Positions 60,410-64,000 of a DNA stretch of 64,000 bases are shown here, one piece after another; positions within the stretch are counted from its first letter, which is position 1, and every line of letters starts with the position of its first letter. The stretch is from Prevotella sp. UBA2725 (GTDB lineage: Bacteria > Bacteroidota > Bacteroidia > Bacteroidales > Bacteroidaceae): positions 53,476-117,475 of the forward strand of contig DEKJ01000016.1 of NCBI GenBank assembly GCA_002353825.1. The letters run 5' to 3'. The position numbers and the translations under genes are program-made. A model generated the notes under the pieces. That model made no database searches. It worked only from the letters and a program-made list of their open reading frames with translations, and was not told where the DNA came from.

Positions 60410-61102
60410 TTACAGCAGTTTGCGCGGCAGCTTTGCCACGAAGTTCTTCAGATAGAACGGCACGAAGTAAGCCACATCCTCGAACTTCTGCTCTGCCATA
60501 CGCTTCTCGGCGAGCGGCAGCATGTTCTTGGCGAGCGGCTCGATGCCTTCGATGAAGTGGGCATTGGGATGCTTGATGACATCCTTGCATTTCATGGCAC
60601 CATCGCCAAGGAAATAGACGGGACCTTTGTCGAGCCATTCGTTGTAGGTGTCAGCCTCCACAACGTCGGCGTGGATGGGGCGCACCTCATGCAGCGAGCG
60701 GTCGAAGAGCTGGGCGTAGACCTCCATGCGGCGGGCGTCGAGCATCGGGCACAGCAGTGCGTTCTCCTCCTGGATCATCTCGCGCAGCAGCACGGGCACA
60801 CAGAGGATCTCGAGCGTCGGCACGCCGAGGAGCTTGATGCCACGGCCATAGCAGATGCCCTTGGCCATGCTCACACCGATGCGCAGGCCTGTATAACTTC
60901 CCGGGCCACAGCTCACAGCTACGGCATCCAAGGGGATAGCGTGGTTGTCGGTGAACGACAGCGCCTCGTCAACAAATGAACCTAACCGTTCTGCATGATT
61001 GGGTCCGGAGTGGTCTTCCTTTTCAAAAATACAAGCACCGTCCTGGCTCACTGCCACGGAACAAACGTTCGTGCTTGTCTCAATATTCAATATGCACGAC
61101 AT
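60410..61102 (-). CDS. tsaB: tRNA t6A modification protein TsaB
   Basis: 230 aa from ATG at 61102 (MSCILNIETSTNVCSVAV); ten upstream codons are open but not family-like. ASKHA-fold dimerisation partner of TsaD in threonylcarbamoyladenosine synthesis on tRNAs reading ANN codons. SCGPGSYTGLRIGVSMAKGI is the hallmark segment. Divergent from yicC. Confidence 0.94.
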   Translation of the reverse strand: MSCILNIETSTNVCSVAVSQDGACIFEKEDHSGPNHAERLGSFVDEALSFTDNHAIPLDAVAVSCGPGSYTGLRIGVSMAKGICYGRGIKLLGVPTLEILCVPVLLREMIQEENALLCPMLDARRMEVYAQLFDRSLHEVRPIHADVVEADTYNEWLDKGPVYFLGDGAMKCKDVIKHPNAHFIEGIEPLAKNMLPLAEKRMAEQKFEDVAYFVPFYLKNFVAKLPRKLL

Positions 61103-61205
61103 AATATCGATATTATTCTTAATAAAGTGCAAATTTACTCCTTTTTCCCTCTAATTTTGTACTTTTGCAGAAATTTAACGCAGTAAATAACAACACGTAA
61201 TCAAT

Positions 61206-62081
61206 ATGATACTCTCAATGACGGGCTACGGCAAGTCCGTAGTGGCTTACAAAGACAAGAAAATCAATGTTGAGATCAAGTCGCTCAACAGTAAGGCGCT
61301 CGACCTCTCGGCACGCATCACACCGCTCTATCGTGAGAAGGAGATGGAGATCAGGCAGTATATCGCCAAGATGCTCTCGCGTGGTAAGGTCGACTTCGCT
61401 ATCTGGACAGAGAAAGACACAGTCGTGGACGCTACGCCGATCAACGCCGCCCTCGTAGAGGATTATTATCATCAGCTCAAGGCTATCTCCGCCAAGGCCG
61501 GCATCCCCGAGCCGCAGGACTGGTATAGCTCTCTGCTCCGCATGCCGGATGTGCTGACGAAGACGGATGTCGAGGAGCTTTCCGATGAGGAGTGGGAGGC
61601 CGCCAAGCAGGCTATTCATCAGGCTGTCGACGCCCTCATCGCCTTCCGTCGCCAGGAGGGTGCTGCCTTAGAGAAGAAGTTCAACGAGAAGGTGGACAAC
61701 ATCGAGAAGCTCCTCCACAGCATCGAGCCGTACGAGAAGAGCCGCGTGCCTAAGATCAAGGAGACGATTATCAAAGGGCTCGAGCAGATCCCTGAGGTCG
61801 AGTATGACAAGAACCGCCTTGAGCAGGAGCTGATCTATTATATCGAGAAGCTCGACATCAGTGAGGAGAAGCAGCGCCTGACGAACCACCTGAAGTATTT
61901 CCGTGAGACGATGGCGGAGAACCAGCCCAACGGCAAGAAGCTCGGCTTCATCGCCCAGGAGATGGGTCGTGAGATCAACACCACGGGCTCGAAGAGCAAC
62001 AATGCAGAGATGCAGAACATCGTGGTGAAGATGAAGGATGAACTTGAACAGATCAAGGAGCAAGTGCTGAATGCTTTATAA
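61206..62081 (+). CDS. yicC: YicC family endoribonuclease
   Basis: 291 aa. N-terminal YicC-like domain (MILSMTGYGKS, SLNSKALDLSARI) and C-terminal DUF1732 (EIRQYIAKML, RLEQELIYYIEKLDISEE, GREINTTGSKSNNAEMQ). E. coli YicC is an endoribonuclease affecting sRNA stability. Coupled to gmk with a 2-bp gap; the pair is conserved widely. TAATTTTG and TACTTTTG boxes at 61152 and 61160 are candidate -7 elements. Confidence 0.95.
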   Translation: MILSMTGYGKSVVAYKDKKINVEIKSLNSKALDLSARITPLYREKEMEIRQYIAKMLSRGKVDFAIWTEKDTVVDATPINAALVEDYYHQLKAISAKAGIPEPQDWYSSLLRMPDVLTKTDVEELSDEEWEAAKQAIHQAVDALIAFRRQEGAALEKKFNEKVDNIEKLLHSIEPYEKSRVPKIKETIIKGLEQIPEVEYDKNRLEQELIYYIEKLDISEEKQRLTNHLKYFRETMAENQPNGKKLGFIAQEMGREINTTGSKSNNAEMQNIVVKMKDELEQIKEQVLNAL

Positions 62082-62083
62082 TT

Positions 62084-62662
62084 ATGGAACAGACAGGTAA
62101 ACTGATAATCTTTTCGGCCCCGAGCGGGTCGGGCAAGAGCACGATCGTACAGTGGCTGATGAAGGAGCATCCGGAGCTCCGCCTCGCCTTCTCCATCAGT
62201 GCCACGACTCGTGCCCCGCGTGGCACTGAGCGCAATGGCGTGGAGTATCTCTTCCTCACGCCGGAGGAGTTCAAGGCGAAGATCGACGCGGGTGAGTTCC
62301 TCGAATATGAAGAGGTGTACAAAGACCGGTTCTACGGTACGCTGAAGTCGCAGGTCGAGACGCAGACGCAGCGCGGTGAGAATGTCGTGTTCGATGTCGA
62401 CGTGAAGGGTGGCTGCAACATCAAACAGCACTATGGTGCCCGTGCCCTGAGTATCTTCATTCAGCCGCCATCGGTGGAGGAGCTCCGTCGCCGTCTCGTC
62501 AAGCGTGCCACGGATGCACCCGAGGTCATCGAGCAGCGTCTGCAGAAAGCTTCGTATGAGCTGACCTTCGCGCCCCGCTTCGACCATGTCGTCGTCAACG
62601 ATGATCTGCAGAAAGCGGAGGAAGAGACGTACCGCCTCGTCAGCGAATTTCTGAAACGCTGA
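62084..62662 (+). CDS. gmk: Guanylate kinase
   Basis: 192 aa. P-loop SAPSGSGKST at residues 10-19, SISATTRAPRGTERNGVEY GMP-binding region, and DVDVKGGCNIK. Phosphorylates GMP to GDP in the cytoplasm. Second gene of the yicC-gmk operon. Confidence 0.97.
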   Translation: MEQTGKLIIFSAPSGSGKSTIVQWLMKEHPELRLAFSISATTRAPRGTERNGVEYLFLTPEEFKAKIDAGEFLEYEEVYKDRFYGTLKSQVETQTQRGENVVFDVDVKGGCNIKQHYGARALSIFIQPPSVEELRRRLVKRATDAPEVIEQRLQKASYELTFAPRFDHVVVNDDLQKAEEETYRLVSEFLKR

Positions 62663-62682
62663 CGCCCGGACATAAATCTTTT

Positions 62683-62770
62683 CACACGAATACTTTCTCA
62701 TGGATTTCTCTCACACGGATCTTAAAGATTTTAAAGATGGTTACGCTGCTTTGCAGCTACACGGTGATGC
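62683..62770. repeat. Family C half-unit after gmk
   Basis: CACACGGATCTTAAAGATTT followed by AAAGATGGTTACGCTGCTTT and a TGATGCTACGGTATGTG duplication. Confidence 0.7.
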
Positions 62771-62837
62771 TACGGTATGTGTGATGTTACGGTATGCGTA
62801 ATCGCCGAAGCCGGATAATCTTGATCTGTACGGTTGT

Positions 62838-63126
62838 TAATGCCCTCGAAGAGGGCAAACATGGTTAGCCCCAGGTGAGGAGCGACCTCGGAGAGGTCGA
62901 ATATGGTTAGCCCCAGGTAAGGAGCGCAGCGACGCAACCTGGGGTTTGGGGTCGGGTGAGTTAACCTGACCTCCGGCCTCGAAGAGGGCGAACATTGGCG
63001 GGGTGCTGGACGACAACCATGTTCGCCCTCTTCGAGGCCGGATCTCAACGCATCGTCGTCGTACTAACCCCCACGTTTCGGCTTCGCCTCGCGTGGGGCT
63101 AACCATGTGGCACCTCTCCGAGGTGC
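62838..63126. repeat. Family A array before nadD
   Basis: Part of a 595-bp gap. It has GCCCTCGAAGAGGGC, GACCTCGGAGAGGTC, a CCCCAGGT...ACCTGGGG stem with GCGCAGCGACG, a long palindrome at 62973-63041 (CCGGCCTCGAAGAGGGCGAA and its inverse), a CCCCACG...CGTGGGG stem, and CACCTCTCCGAGGTG. No gene seen. Confidence 0.85.
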
Positions 63127-63139
63127 TTACGTAAGAATT

Positions 63140-63245
63140 GGCAAAATCTTTAAAATCTTTAAGATCCGTGTGAAATAAAAATCCGCGTGAGAAAGGATCA
63201 TGTGAGAAAGGATCATGTGAAAATATTCGTGTGAGATAAACAATA
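63140..63245. repeat. Family C tail units before nadD
   Basis: AAAATCTTTAAAATCTTTAA then GATCCGTGTGAAATAAAA and four degenerate GATCATGTGAGAAAG units. It is the inverse arm of 62683-62770, so a family A array sits inside a family C palindrome. Confidence 0.7.
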
Positions 63246-63257
63246 AACGATCATATC

Positions 63258-63836
63258 ATGCAACCTCGTATCGGCATCTTTGGTGGCAGTTTCAATCCCA
63301 TCCATGTGGGTCACATCGCCATCGCGCGCGAACTGCTGAGCCTCGCCCACTTGGACGAGGTATGGTTCCTCGTCTCCCCACTCAACCCCTTCAAGAAGGC
63401 GGCGACAGACCTGCTCGACGACGATAAGCGACTGCTCCTCACACAGCGAGCCCTCTTAGGAGAGCCACGCCTTAAAGCATCCGACTACGAGTTTCACCTC
63501 CCCAAACCTTCCTACACTTGGAACACCCTGCAACATCTCAAGGCCGACTATCCCGATAAGCAGTTTGTACTTATCATTGGAGCCGACAACTGGCTTGCCT
63601 TCGACCGCTGGGCCCATCCCGATTATATCCTTTCCAACTTTGATATTGCCGTCTATGCGCGACCCGATTGCCCTATAGACTCCAGCACCCTTCCTTCCCA
63701 TGTACATCTTTATAATATGGGATTGTTCGACATCAGTAGTACCGCCATCCGTGAGCGTATCCGCCAGGGACAGTCCATCACTGGTATGATCCCGACAGCC
63801 ATTGAGGGCCTCTGCATGAAGTTCTATACCGTATAG
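63258..63836 (+). CDS. nadD: Nicotinate-nucleotide adenylyltransferase
   Basis: 192 aa. GIFGGSFNPIHVGHIAIA at residues 6-23 with the HxGH motif, FVLIIGADNWLAFDRW, and ISSTAIRERI near the C-terminus. Makes NaAD in NAD synthesis. Separated from gmk by repeats, so probably independently transcribed. Confidence 0.96.
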   Translation: MQPRIGIFGGSFNPIHVGHIAIARELLSLAHLDEVWFLVSPLNPFKKAATDLLDDDKRLLLTQRALLGEPRLKASDYEFHLPKPSYTWNTLQHLKADYPDKQFVLIIGADNWLAFDRWAHPDYILSNFDIAVYARPDCPIDSSTLPSHVHLYNMGLFDISSTAIRERIRQGQSITGMIPTAIEGLCMKFYTV

Positions 63837-63841
63837 TGCAG

Positions 63842-63862
63842 GGAAGGGCTTCATGCCCTTCC
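63842..63862. other. Hairpin after nadD
   Basis: GGAAGGGC/GCCCTTCC stem with loop TTCAT; no T-run on the forward strand. Confidence 0.45.
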
Positions 63863-63911
63863 ATAAAAATGTTCAAGCTGTACGGTTGAATCTCATTCTT
63901 TCTGTTTGGGA

Positions 63912-64000
63912 CAGTGCCTCGGAGAGGCACACTCTTCATAACCCCAGACTAAAGGAGCGATAGACACTGCAGTCTGGGGGTTACGGAATAGGAGCTGCTT
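63912..64000. repeat. Family A unit at window end
   Basis: GTGCCTCGGAGAGGCACAC and a CCCCAGACT...AGTCTGGGG stem very like 2128-2171; cut by the window edge. Confidence 0.75.

Overview
The window looks like a Bacteroidales chromosome, most likely Prevotellaceae (Prevotella-like). The signs are promoters of the Bacteroidetes type (TTTG, about 19 bp, TAnnTTTG), a secreted protein ending in the YNLAGQRV-type tail common in Prevotella, and family content typical of the group (DUF4290, UPF0597, nucleoside kinase with an N-terminal TGS-like region, MurA with Asp in place of the catalytic Cys). There are no rRNA genes, one tRNA and no CRISPR array. Assignments come from reading translations; no database search was run.

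Layout. 1-7.6 kb: 5'-truncated metG, a Na/phosphate symporter, a nucleoside kinase and a small secreted-protein pair. 7.7-25.0 kb: a 16.6 kb defence island at tRNA-Arg(CCU), bounded by a 55-bp direct repeat that duplicates the tRNA 3' end and by two diverged copies of a DUF3267 membrane-protease-like gene; no integrase is present. 25-34 kb: ychF-lgt-SNF2 helicase operon, YitT-family protein, ABC ATPase, superoxide reductase and a glycerophosphodiesterase. 34-39 kb: argS, then two convergent genes (RNase HI and a PfkB sugar kinase) whose starts have been replaced by near-identical copies of a DUF559 nuclease element, then a SpoU methyltransferase. 39-48 kb: sufE, U32 peptidase, trpS, and an anaerobic asparagine/aspartate module (dcuB, asparaginase, porin, aspA). 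48-64 kb: a C1-like lipoprotein peptidase, UPF0597 protein, DsbD, then a run of core genes (rseP, dxr, rimM, murA, DUF4290, tsaB, yicC, gmk, nadD).

The defence island is the main point of interest. One strand carries an RloAB/AbiL-like pair, a nucleotidyltransferase remnant and a small protein resembling the DNA-sulfur-binding domain. The other strand carries eight tightly packed genes: SspB (DUF4007), SspC (large P-loop ATPase) and SspD (DndC-like sulfurtransferase), which together are the core of single-strand DNA phosphorothioation, followed by PLD-helicase, a 78-aa protein, an SMC/DndD-like ATPase, a 205-aa protein and a 701-aa protein whose N-terminus again resembles the sulfur-binding fold. 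The second half is a candidate restriction or effector module that is neither SspE nor a textbook DndFGH set. SspA (cysteine desulfurase) is absent and would have to be supplied elsewhere.

Repeats are the second theme. Family A (CCTCGGAGAGG palindromes with CCCAGG...CCTGGG stems) fills most long intergenic gaps; one copy holds a REP-associated tyrosine transposase (RAYT) exactly where the others have a short spacer. Family B (CTCCCTCCCC...GGGGAGGG) lies at gene ends and inside genes: it is translated in frame inside ArgS and as linkers in the DUF559 fusions. Family C (CACACGGATCTTAAAGATC...) and family D (two arrays of four 22-bp units) fill other gaps. Several genes take their stop codon from a repeat.
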